Assembly (NCBI GenBank): GCA_016710985.1
Contig: JADJTX010000018.1
Coordinates: forward strand, 1-64,000
DNA from: Ignavibacteria bacterium
GTDB lineage: Bacteria; Bacteroidota; Ignavibacteria; Tepidaquicellales; Tepidaquicellaceae
Direction of reading: 5' to 3'
Length of the DNA stretch: 64,000 nucleotides
The notes beneath the pieces were generated by a model that was not told the DNA's origin, made no database searches, and saw nothing but the letters and a program-made list of their open reading frames with translations. The translations under genes were made by a program, and so were the position numbers. This document shows positions 51,012-60,700 of this stretch, piece after piece. Numbering within the stretch: the first letter of the stretch is position 1; the number at the start of each line of letters is the position of its first letter.

Positions 51012-53642
51012 TTATTTAAGAAGGATCATTCTTTTCGTTTCGGAATAACTTTCAGTCTCTAATTTATAAAAATAAACTCCGCTTGGATAACTCGAGGCGT
51101 TCCATTCGACTAAATATGTACCTGCATTTTGCACACCATTAACAAGTGTTGCGGTTTCCTTACCGGTAGCATCAAATATTTTCAGAGATGCATATCGATT
51201 TTCGTTTAACGAATAACGAATAACAGTTACAGGATTAAATGGATTCGGATAATTTTGTTCAAGACTGAATTTTTCCGGGATATTTAAAACATTAAGACCT
51301 GCAACCGAAGTAAGACCTGTATTGCTTCCTTTCATAAATATCAAAGTACTCCCAGTCCCGCTTGGTGGAAGAGATCCAACTGCTCCGATATCACCTTTGC
51401 CGTCATTATCTATATCGGCGAATACCGGAGAAAACACACTTAAGAAAGCTCCGGCTCTCATTTTATATTCAAACGTTCCGTTATTATTATAATAAAGCGA
51501 TAGTGAATTCGAAGCGTTATTTCCGACAATTATGTCCTTGTCTCCATCATTGTCCAGATCTCCTGCTGTAATTCCGGAAACGTTCAGCAAATCAGGAGAA
51601 TATGCAGACGGAAGTATAATTGCAGTTTGAAATGTCCCGTTACCGTTTCCATACAAAACCGACATTGATGTTCCCTCCCAGAAATTACTTGATGCGATAT
51701 CAGGCTTTCCGTCGCCGTTAAAATCTTCAACTACAATATCGGTAGCTCCTCCCTGATCACCTATTGAATAAGATACAGGAGCTAATAAGTCTCCGTTTCC
51801 GATTCCCATGGATATTTCCACAATTGCTCCGGCACTTCCTGTGATAATATCTTTTTTTCCGTCACTGTTAAAATCACCATATGCGATTGGTGCCGGCTGC
51901 GGACTTACAACCTTAATTATCGGATTGGCAAAAACAGAATTACCGTCATTAGTACAAATGTAAATTCTTCTTGATGAATTAGTAACATTCGGACATCCGA
52001 GCCATTCCGTGATAATCACATCATTGTCACCGTCATTATCAAGATCAGTTGCATCAATATCATACCAGCCGCATGAACCTAATGGTTTTGTCTGGACTGC
52101 TCCAAAGGTTCCGTCTCCATTATTAATTGCATAATGAAAATCATAAGGAGCTGAATTTATCGCAGTCGCAAATAAAATATCCGGCTTGCTGTCACCATTC
52201 AGATCCCTGAACTTTGCCTGTACTCCGCCGCCTCTTATCGAAGATAATGTCCCGCCATCGAAATTTCCGTTTCCTAAATTTTTCATGTATCTTACCGGAA
52301 CACCCGTAGCTGTCCTTCCTGATGCAGATACGACAGCGTCAAGATCAAGATCTCCGTCAATGTCTGCGAAGTCAACACTTGCAGAAAATGAGTTGCCTGT
52401 TTCGAATGTCGAAGGTACCGGAAAAATTCCGGTACCCGGATTTTTATGTACTGTTATCTGCATCGAATACGAATCCGAAGTAAGTATATCGATCTTGCCG
52501 TCGTTGTCCATATCACCAATCATAACATCTTCTGTATTCTGACCTGCATTATTCCTGTAAGATGGAAGAAATCCGCCTGAACCGTTGCTGAGCATTACCT
52601 GATAACCGTCTGTTGCTCTCGCATTTGCATTTGCAGTTATAATATCATTCCACCCGTCATTATTCAGATCAGCAGTTTCAACATCTCTTATTCCGGCGGC
52701 AAAGCCGGTAGTCTGTATTAATTCCGGGTCGGAAAATATTCCGCCGCTGTTTCTTAAAAGTCCTATTGCCGGCGCATTACCGGTTCCTAATGCGTTATTG
52801 GAATAAAGTATATCGAGGTCGCTGTCATTGTCTATATCCGAAACTTTAACATTCGGCAAATAACCAGTTCCTCCAAGAATGAAAGTATATTCGGTCCTGT
52901 TTGAAAAATTTCCGCTTCCGGAATTCATCAGCACATTTACCATTCCGTTTTCATTTGCAACTGCCAGATCAATGAAATTGTCAGTATTGATCTTACCGGC
53001 AGATAGCTTGACCGGAGAATTACCGGCAGGATAAAGAACAGGAGCTTCAAATGTTCCGTCACCGCTATTTATCAGGAGCGTAACAGTGTTGCCTGACCCG
53101 AAACTTCCGCGCGTCGCAACGGCAAGATCTGTTTTATCATCCCCGTTAAAATCTTCTGCAGCAATTCCTACCGGACCACCGCCTACGAAGTAATTTGCGG
53201 GACTGCCGAACGTCCCGTTGCCAAGATTGAAATAAACTGAAATTGAATTACCGGAATAATTATTTCCGGTATTGGATACTATAATATCAGCATAAGCATC
53301 ATTATTAAGCTTAGCTGAATAAACAAAATCTGATGAATTCGTTGACGGATAATAAACCGGAGATGAACCAAGCATTCCGCCACCAATATTCTTAAGTACT
53401 ACAAAGCCGGTTGCTGTTCCCATAAATCCTGCAAAATATCTCGAACCGACAACATCCGAGTCGCCGTCATTATCTATATCAACTACTCTCCCGCTGTTCA
53501 GAAAATAATTCTGCTCTCCAAGTTTTGCATTGAATCCGTACCAGGTATTGTCAAAAGTCGTCAATACGGGTTGAGCAAATAATGTTAATGCTGATGAAGT
53601 AAATATTATTGCTGTTAAAATTAGTCGGTATGTGTTTTTCAT
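51012..53642 (-). CDS. Exported FG-GAP/VCBS repeat protein with T9SS sorting domain
   Basis: About 876 residues counted from the ATG at 53642 (MKNTYRLILTAIIFTSSALTLFAQ, signal peptide); the frame is open to 53666. It is made of many FG-GAP/VCBS repeats with Ca-binding-like cores (DIDNDGDSDVVG, DFNGDDKTDLAVA, DLDNDGDKDIIVG), forming one or more beta-propellers. It ends in a T9SS domain (LEQNYPNPFNPVTVIRYSL, then SGVYFYKLETESYSETKRMI). Within that domain the codons for RYSLNEN coincide with a 7-bp repeat. An AATACTAC-N17-TTTG motif lies about 55 bases upstream. Likely surface-attached by PorU/PorV. Confidence 0.88.
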   Translation of the reverse strand: MKNTYRLILTAIIFTSSALTLFAQPVLTTFDNTWYGFNAKLGEQNYFLNSGRVVDIDNDGDSDVVGSRYFAGFMGTATGFVVLKNIGGGMLGSSPVYYPSTNSSDFVYSAKLNNDAYADIIVSNTGNNYSGNSISVYFNLGNGTFGSPANYFVGGGPVGIAAEDFNGDDKTDLAVATRGSFGSGNTVTLLINSGDGTFEAPVLYPAGNSPVKLSAGKINTDNFIDLAVANENGMVNVLMNSGSGNFSNRTEYTFILGGTGYLPNVKVSDIDNDSDLDILYSNNALGTGNAPAIGLLRNSGGIFSDPELIQTTGFAAGIRDVETADLNNDGWNDIITANANARATDGYQVMLSNGSGGFLPSYRNNAGQNTEDVMIGDMDNDGKIDILTSDSYSMQITVHKNPGTGIFPVPSTFETGNSFSASVDFADIDGDLDLDAVVSASGRTATGVPVRYMKNLGNGNFDGGTLSSIRGGGVQAKFRDLNGDSKPDILFATAINSAPYDFHYAINNGDGTFGAVQTKPLGSCGWYDIDATDLDNDGDNDVIITEWLGCPNVTNSSRRIYICTNDGNSVFANPIIKVVSPQPAPIAYGDFNSDGKKDIITGSAGAIVEISMGIGNGDLLAPVSYSIGDQGGATDIVVEDFNGDGKPDIASSNFWEGTSMSVLYGNGNGTFQTAIILPSAYSPDLLNVSGITAGDLDNDGDKDIIVGNNASNSLSLYYNNNGTFEYKMRAGAFLSVFSPVFADIDNDGKGDIGAVGSLPPSGTGSTLIFMKGSNTGLTSVAGLNVLNIPEKFSLEQNYPNPFNPVTVIRYSLNENRYASLKIFDATGKETATLVNGVQNAGTYLVEWNASSYPSGVYFYKLETESYSETKRMILLK
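51207..51224. repeat. 7-bp repeat (GAATAAC) inside a T9SS sorting domain
   Basis: TAAC-GAATAAC-GAATAAC lies directly after the FNPVT codons. The equivalent point of the 58503 gene carries a different short repeat. Confidence 0.75.
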
Positions 53643-53695
53643 TATTGTTATGTTTGTTTGCTTCATGTAAAATATAATTTCTGAGAATAAATTTG

Positions 53696-53724
53696 CAAAC
53701 CAGAGTTTTCTTAACAGTAGTATT
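53696..53724 (-). promoter_or_regulatory. AATACTAC-N17-TTTGCAA promoter-like motif, copy 2
   Basis: Minus strand: AATACTAC at 53724-53717 and TTTG at 53699-53696, 17 bases apart, about 55 bases upstream of the ATG at 53642. Confidence 0.55.
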
Positions 53725-53819
53725 CAAATTTTTTTTCATCAAAATTATTCTTCCTTCTCGCTAAAACCTATTTGATAATTATTAAAAATACACTCTGCCG
53801 GATTTTTTACTGCCAATAT

Positions 53820-53846
53820 TAAGTACTCAATACCCAATACTCAATA
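53820..53846. repeat. Short 7-bp array (AATACTC)
   Basis: AATACTC/AATACCC/AATACTT units repeat just outside the stop codon of the following minus-strand gene. Confidence 0.75.
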
Positions 53847-53850
53847 CTTG

Positions 53851-56354
53851 TCAGGGACTGACACGATGCACAAAGTTAGATGAATTATTATATGCGATCG
53901 TAATATCACTCAGGTCAACAAACATATTTCCCGTGAGATCCGTGTTGACATAACCCGATACAAAATTACCTGCATCATTAAATACAGAGACAATGTCTGT
54001 TAAATCTACTACATCATCCTGATTTACATCACCTGAATAAAATGACCATAAAGAACCAACCTGTTTCATATTATTCCCTAATGCCTGGTTTGCTGCGGTA
54101 GTAAAATTATAAGTTAACACTCCTGCAGAGAATGAAGAAACATGTCCGCTCCATGTTTCAATTGAATTTCTATGCTTAACGACTATATAATATGGAGATC
54201 CGTTTACTGCATTTGAAAAAAATGTTTGATGAGCAATTCCCTGACCTCCAATACTTTGATGTGACTCGATTAAATTGAAAGGTGCTGAAGCATTTCTTAA
54301 TTCAACTGAAATTGTATCCTGAGAATTGATTGCTTCAAAACCTATTGATAATGTTAGTACAGGATTTATAACGGTTAATACAGCGACTCCGCGGCTCATG
54401 CAGCTTATCCATAACTCATATCCGTTTGGTAATATTTTTAATTCTATTTCCTGAATTATATCATTCGGCAGGCCAGTCGGAGAGGGAGTAAAAGATCCAA
54501 AATCAGTTCCATTATACCAGCCTAATCCGGAAGCATTTGTAATACTGTTGGAAAAAGAAAACCAGACTTTTCCGTCCGGGGATACTACATATGGTAAGAT
54601 CCAGTCACCGGGTATATTTGAATTATCAGGTGAATAAAACTGATAAGTACCGGTACCTGCATTTAATTTTATAAGACCCCGGTCAGATCCAACCCAGGCA
54701 ATATTGTTTTGATCCGGGAGTAACAGTAGTAAAAAACCTCCGGTAGAATTTAATTCCGGAAAATCTTCTGTAGTTCTGATGAAATTATATGTTCCGTCTG
54801 TTCTGAGAATTTCGTTAGAAGTACTTGCCCATACAGTTCCGGTTCTGGTTGGATCTTTCGTAATACTATTTCCCCATCCTATTAATTCAACTGCTGTCCA
54901 TGTTCCTCCGCTATAATAATTCAGGCTGAAATATTCTCCCAAAGCCCATAATCTTCCTTGCGAATCTTCAACAAGTTTTTGCGCACCTCCTGCGGGAAGC
55001 AGAGTATTAAATCCTGTTCCTGTCCACTCATAAATTCCAATTAACCAGTTTAAAGGTGATATTGCCAAATTTCCATTTGATTCTCTGTACTCAAGTGCAC
55101 GACAATCATCATTTTGAAATGGCCACTCAACTCCAAGTCCGTATGTTGCCTGGTTAAAACAAAACCATCGTTCTCCGTCGAACTTCATCATCCCTCCAAT
55201 ACCTGTTCCGGCATTTCCTCCTATCCACACTGTATTGTTCACTGGGTCCATTGTTAAGTCATAGTTCCAGTTGCTGAACTGACCTGTATTTGTTATCCGG
55301 TATCGCTGCCAGATTCCGGTCTGTGCATTCCTTTTAGCTGCACCGCCTACACCTGAAACCCAGACATTTCCCTGAGCATCAATATCAACAGCCTGAGAAT
55401 ATTGTCCCGGTCTCCAGATTCCAAGACTTGACCATGTTGTTCCGTTGAATCTCCATGTTTCACCATTACCGTTTACCAGCAGCGCCTGAGCATTACCAAA
55501 AGCTTTGAAAGCCCAGGTGTCGAATGTTATGCTTGGATAAGGCGGTGCAGGAGAAACCCATGTTCCGTCAGGTCGTCTGTAGTCAAGTTTTTCCCAGTCG
55601 CCGGGAGTATCTGCCATACGAAATGCCCAGAAATTTCCAGCATCATCAACACAATCCTTGCCGGGCATTCCGGCTATTTGACCGGGTGAATCAGGCAGAT
55701 AACTTGTCCATGTTCCTGTTGTACTATTAAACTGAAATACATATCCAAAATAGCTCGCTGCCGACCATACATCATAACCACCTCCTGATCTTGGCTGCGC
55801 GGCAATATATTGTTCACCTCCCTGCCAGTAAGTCCATGTATTGTTAGCCTGATTGAATCTAACAAGCCCGCCGCTTACAAACCAAACGGAGTTATCAGGC
55901 GCAATGTCAAGGTCAGTAGTATATCCCAGCAAACCTGAATTATTCGGTTTATAGTTAATAAAAGATGAACCACCTGCAGCCGGGTCAAACTTAAGCGCTC
56001 CCTGCCATGTTGCCATCCAGAGCTTACCGTTATTATCCTGAACTATATCATTGATCCGTGCATCTCCTACTTCGTGTCCGCCTATTACAGGATAGTCAAC
56101 GTTAGAGTAATTAATCCACCGGTTTTCTGATTGTTTGAATTTTGCAAAACCCCCCTCCTCGAATATTGGATCATAACCTCCGATATAAGGATCTCCATTC
56201 TGATCGATCCATATAGCATCACAATAGTCTCCCTGAATACCTGTATTACCGGTCTGTAGTATCGCCATGAATTAGTTACTGAACCCTGAGAAAAAATATT
56301 GCTGTTAAACATAAACGGTAAAATGATTATCAAAATTAGAATTAGTTTTTTCAT
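53851..56354 (-). CDS. Exported beta-propeller protein with dockerin-like module (gene B)
   Basis: About 834 residues, a paralogue of gene A with the same order. The signal peptide (MKKLILILIIILPFMFNSNIFSQ) is in a frame that breaks near 56262. Propeller repeats follow (GIQGDYCDAIWIDQNGDPYIGGY, NGKLWMATWQGALKFDP). The C-terminal module has ISVELRNASAPFNLIES, HRNSIETWSG, GDVNQDDVVDLTDI and DLTGNMFVDLSDI, ending RVSP. Its last 180 bases or so are nearly identical in DNA to those of gene C, which points to recent duplication or gene conversion of the module. Confidence 0.78.
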
Positions 56355-56428
56355 TTTTTAACTCCTGAATTAATAATTTTAAAAAATAACTCTGCTTCAA
56401 ATTAATTTCAATTTATTCGAATAACTTG

Positions 56429-58233
56429 TCAAGGTCTTATCAAATGCACAAAGTTAGCTGAGTTATTATAATCGATCGTAATATCACTCAGGTCAACAAA
56501 CATATTGCCCGTGAGATCCGTATTGACATCGCCTGATACAACATTACCCGCATCATTATAAACCGCGACTAGATCAGATAAATCTATTACAGCGTCCTGA
56601 TTTACATCACCATTAAAGATGCAGTACTTGCTTCCTCTTAGCATTTGATTATTTCCAAAAGCCTGTGAAGCTGCGGTTGTAAAATCATAACTCAAACTTC
56701 CGGAAGTGAAGGAGTTGCCACCGGCACTCCATGTCTCGATCCCATTTCGATGTCTGACAACTATAAAGTAAGGGACAGAATTTATGGAATTTGAGAAATT
56801 GAAAACTCCTGTTCCATTAGAATCCAGTATAGCCACTGCAGAATCGGCTATAGAGTACGGTGATGATATATTTCTCAAATAAGTTTTCAATGTATCCTTT
56901 ACCATTTTATTCGATATAGGATCATAGAGCCCCTGTATAAGTGCTGTTAGATTTAAGGTTCCGGATTGTGAATATTTTAAGACAGAATAATAAAACTGTC
57001 CGACTGCGTATAAACTAAGATCAGCATCCAGAGCAAGTCCCATTCCTTTCCCTGCATATAGATTTACACCTGCAACCCAGGGATTACTTCCGTCAGAATT
57101 ATATCTTACAGTTTCAAGTCCATGATAGGTGGTTCCGCCGAATGGTACACCGACGTTCCCGGTAACATAAATTTCATTCTGCGGTCCGATCAAAGTAAAG
57201 TTAGGAAATTCTTCCCAGGATTGATTTGATTTAAATCTTTTATGCCATAAAAGATTTCCGGAAGGATCGATCTTCACAGTAAGCCATCCCGGGAATTGTC
57301 CCGGCAACGCACCAAAACCTGTAACAATTATGTCAGAGTGAGAATCGATATTTATAAGTTTCCCGTATTCAGAATTCCCAAAATCATAAAATTTTTGCCA
57401 AACCTGATTTCCTGAAAGATCATACTTCAGCAGCATAATGTCATTGCCTGTACCGGTATTGAAATCATAGAATGAGCCGGTAATGAAAATTCCTCCGTTA
57501 TTGTCAGCCCTTATATTGCTTCCTGCTGATCCCGAATGCTCTCTTACCCATTGACGTACACCTGCGCTGTTATACATAACTGTAATTAACCCGCCGCTTT
57601 GACCGCCTCCGGTAATGAATAAATTATTTGATTGGTCAAGATCCATGCCGGCCGGTGTATGAAATCCTCCGTTCTGATCAAAAGTATCCAGCCATAACTG
57701 TGTCCCGTCGGGGGCATATTTAACGGTAACGAAATCATATGTAGCAGTGTATTGCCACGCTCTTCCCGTGACATATATATTTCCCGTCTGATCAACAATT
57801 GATCGAACTGCAAATGCCCATGTCCCAGGGATGAGTCTGTCCCAAAGCAGGTTTCCATTATTATCATACTTATTGTCAGCAGCCCGGATTCAACCGGATT
57901 ACTGCTGAAATTGTGACGATAACCCGTTACTATAACATTGTCGGAATCATCCTTGGAAAGCCAGGTTGCAACAACAGCCATTTCGGGAATTGTATAATAT
58001 CTCTCCCAAATCAGAATGCCATGCGTGTCATATTTTGTAGTTATGATCTTAGTATGATCACCGGACTGACCGGTAACAATAACATTATTGCTCTGATCTA
58101 AAACCAGCATAACACCTACAGGGAACCCGGAAAAATTATTTATTGCCCATTCTGTTGTTACCTGCTGAGCATTCAGATTGACTGTAAGAAGTAAAAGTAG
58201 AATGGCTAAATTGATTGCAAATGGTTTTTTCAT
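56429..58233 (-). CDS. Exported SBBP-type propeller protein with dockerin-like module (gene C)
   Basis: About 600 residues. The ATG at 58233 gives MKKPFAINLAILLLLLTVNLNA, a signal peptide preceded by AAAAGGG. The propeller repeats have the DxxNNxxVTG pattern of SBBP proteins (LDQSNNVIVTGQSGD, LDQSNNLFITGGGQSG). At least two frame changes fall between 57590 and 57890. The module (LTALIQGLYDP, HRNGIETWS, GDVNQDAVIDLSDL, DLTGNMFVDLSDI) ends LIRP. A Crp/Fnr-type palindrome lies upstream in the same position as at ccoI. Confidence 0.75.
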
Positions 58234-58272
58234 AATTTCAACCCTTTTTAAATGTTTTCTTGTCTGTTTGAA

Positions 58273-58339
58273 CAAGTATAATAATTATCAATCTTGTCTG
58301 ATATGATTTGTATCAGTATAAAATATGACTTTTGTCACA
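58273..58339 (-). promoter_or_regulatory. Gene C promoter with a Crp/Fnr-type operator
   Basis: Minus strand TGTGACAAAAGTCATA (58339-58324) matches the ccoI site at 13 of 16 positions. A -7-like TATACTTG lies at 58280-58273. The distance from box centre to the far edge of the -7 element is 58.5 bases, identical to ccoI. A further inverted repeat, CTGATA-N7-TATCAG, lies between them at 58298-58316. Confidence 0.55.
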
Positions 58340-58374
58340 GTAGATTATTTACTCAGCAGCAATATCTTCCCGCT

Positions 58375-58456
58375 GTTGTTAGTGTTCCAAAAAGTTTGCA
58401 TGAATAAATTTTAAAATAATCTTAGCATCTTCGCAAACTTTTTGGTCACCAACAAC
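58375..58456. repeat. Long imperfect inverted repeat
   Basis: GTTGTTAGTGTTCC..AAAGTTTGC (58375-58399) pairs with GCAAACTTTTTGG..ACCAACAAC (58433-58456), about 20 of 24 positions, around a 33-base A/T-rich loop. It has no T-run; it looks like a small palindromic element between two genes. Confidence 0.65.
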
Positions 58457-58502
58457 AAGACTCCCGGATTTTTCCTTTTTAATTTCAATCATGTATTGAC
58501 TT

Positions 58503-60646
58503 TTACTTAATCAATATCATTCTCTTAGTCTCGCTGAATCCGTTCACTTTTAAAGTATAGAAATAAACTCCGCTTGTCAGACCCGATCCGTCAAATCTGT
58601 ATTTGTATGTGCCGGGATTAAGATTTTCATTTACCAATGTCGCCACTTCTTTTCCAATAATGTTATACACTTTCAAAGAAACAAATCCCAAATCCGAAAT
58701 CCCAAATTCCAGATTCGTAACAGGATTAAACGGGTTAGGATAATTTTGTGATAAGGTGAATTTCTCCGGTAACTCCGCAGAACTGTTTCCTGTCCCTGTT
58801 ACTATCAGTTCTGTCGGAATCGTTTTAATTATCGTACCTAGCAGTCCTCCTGCATATACATAATTATCTTCATTAAAGTATAATGCATATAGTCCGTTAT
58901 CGGTCACTGTCGGCTGCTCGATCCAGTTGTTTCCTGCATCAGATGATTTAACGATCTTTCCGTCACTGGATACTGCATAACCGAATTCATTCCTGAACTG
59001 AATTTTATAATACCCGCCGTCAGGTGCATTCATGATATTCCAGACCGTTCCGCCATCTGTTGTCTTCAATAATCCCTGACCGGAAGATATGTATCCGGTA
59101 TTCTCATCCGTAAAATCCACCGAAGTAAGATATGCGAAAGTGAAGGGACAGTTTTGACTTGTCCACGTTAGACCTGCGTCCGTTGTCTTAACAATTGTAC
59201 TGTTATCCCCTACTGAATAACCAATGTTTTCATTTACAAAACAAATTGAAGTAAGAATGCTTCCGTTAGAAGGAATGTTCGTTGATGTCCATGTCTGTCC
59301 TGCATTTGTTGTCATCTTCAATCTGCCGTAACTACCGACAACATATCCTGTATTTACATTTGTAAAATATACATCAGTAAAAATTTCGTTTTGTGTACTC
59401 GAATATACATTCAACCAGTTTGCACCGCCGTTTGTAGTTTTCTTAATATCAATGCTCCTGCAATGTAACCTGTTTGCGGATCAGTAAAACTTAACCCGTA
59501 CATTGGTGTATGATAAGTGCTGATCTGTGAAACCCATGTCGCACCGGCATCAGTGGTCTTTAAAATATCCCCGCTTCCGTATCCGCATACTGCATATCCT
59601 GTGGTTGTATTTACAAATTTTATTTCTGATAAAGTATTTTCCGTAACAGTATATTGTGTTTCCCAGTTTGCTCCGCTGCTCGTTGACCGCAATATGATAC
59701 CATATTTACCTACCGCATGTATTCTTCCGTCAGATGTTACCTGTGCATCCATGAAAGGGCGGATAGTGCTAATGCCATAATCTTCTTCTGTCCAGTTCAT
59801 TCCGCCGTTAGTTGTCTTAATAAATATACTGCCTCCGCCTATTCCGAATCCGGTATTATCATCGATAAATAAAATTGATGAAATATCCATTCCTGTCGGA
59901 GATCCTGTCTGTACCCAATTGATACCCGAATTGCTCGTCATTAGAACACATCCGTTTTCTCCCGCAGCTACACCTTTTGTCTGATCAAAGAAATAAATAT
60001 CTGACAGAGCAGGATAATCATAATATTGAACCAGCTCCCAGCTTGTCCCGCCGTTTGTTGTTTTAATGATTTCGCTGCCCAGTGAACCTCCTGCTGCATA
60101 ACCATTGCTTTCATCCAGGAAATGAAGTGTGTTCAGATAATTTGCTCCGGCTGTTGTCTGAGTTGTCCAGGTAATTCCGCCGTCTGTTGTTTTCCATATC
60201 TTACTTTCGAGCTGAAAGAATCCTAACACATATCCAGTATTCAGGTTTACAAAATTAACATCCATAATAGAAAAGAGTGAATCAAAAGGACCTTCCTGCG
60301 GCAGCTGAACTAAGGTCCATGTCAAACCTTCATCAGTCGTTTTTTTCAGAAGCTGATCAAAACCTCCGATGTATCCTGTATTTGAATTTACAAAATCAAC
60401 GCTTAGCAGTCTTGTGTTTGTACCCGGATTAAGCAGTGTCCATGTGATTCCTCCGTCAACTGTTTTTACAACCGTACCAAACGCGCCTACCGAATAACCG
60501 GTATTATTTTCCGGAAAGTCTAATCCAAACAGAGAGTTTCCCTGCGGAGCAGGATTCATCCATTTCCAGTTATCAGGCATCTGCGAATAAGATGCTGAAG
60601 AAAAGCCAATAAGAATGGCAACAATTAAAATATTTAATTTTTTCAT
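58503..60646 (-). CDS. Exported Ycf48-like propeller protein with T9SS sorting domain (one frameshift)
   Basis: About 714 residues. The signal peptide is MKKLNILIVAILIGFSSASYSQ. Repeats of about 45 residues with VDFVNSNTGYIGG and KTTDGGITWT form a Ycf48/HCF136-like propeller. The frame changes near 59440 (LILRKLQT against KKTTNGGANW) and continues to a T9SS domain (LSQNYPNPFNPVT, then SGVYFYTLKVNGFSETKRMI). The paralogue at 60701-63097 has the same propeller but a different C-terminus; the two diverge after IPTEL. A 25-bp repeat lies inside the sorting domain (58683-58707). Confidence 0.85.
58683..58707. repeat. 25-bp repeat copy 2 (in a T9SS sorting domain)
   Basis: Identical to 13618-13642 in purL. 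Because this gene is on the minus strand, the repeat is translated from the other strand (FGISDLGF). It sits right after the FNPVT codons. Confidence 0.9.
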
Positions 60647-60700
60647 TTTTCCTTATCTATAGTTTTTAAAAAGTAGCTATGCTTTAATTACTTTAATGTT

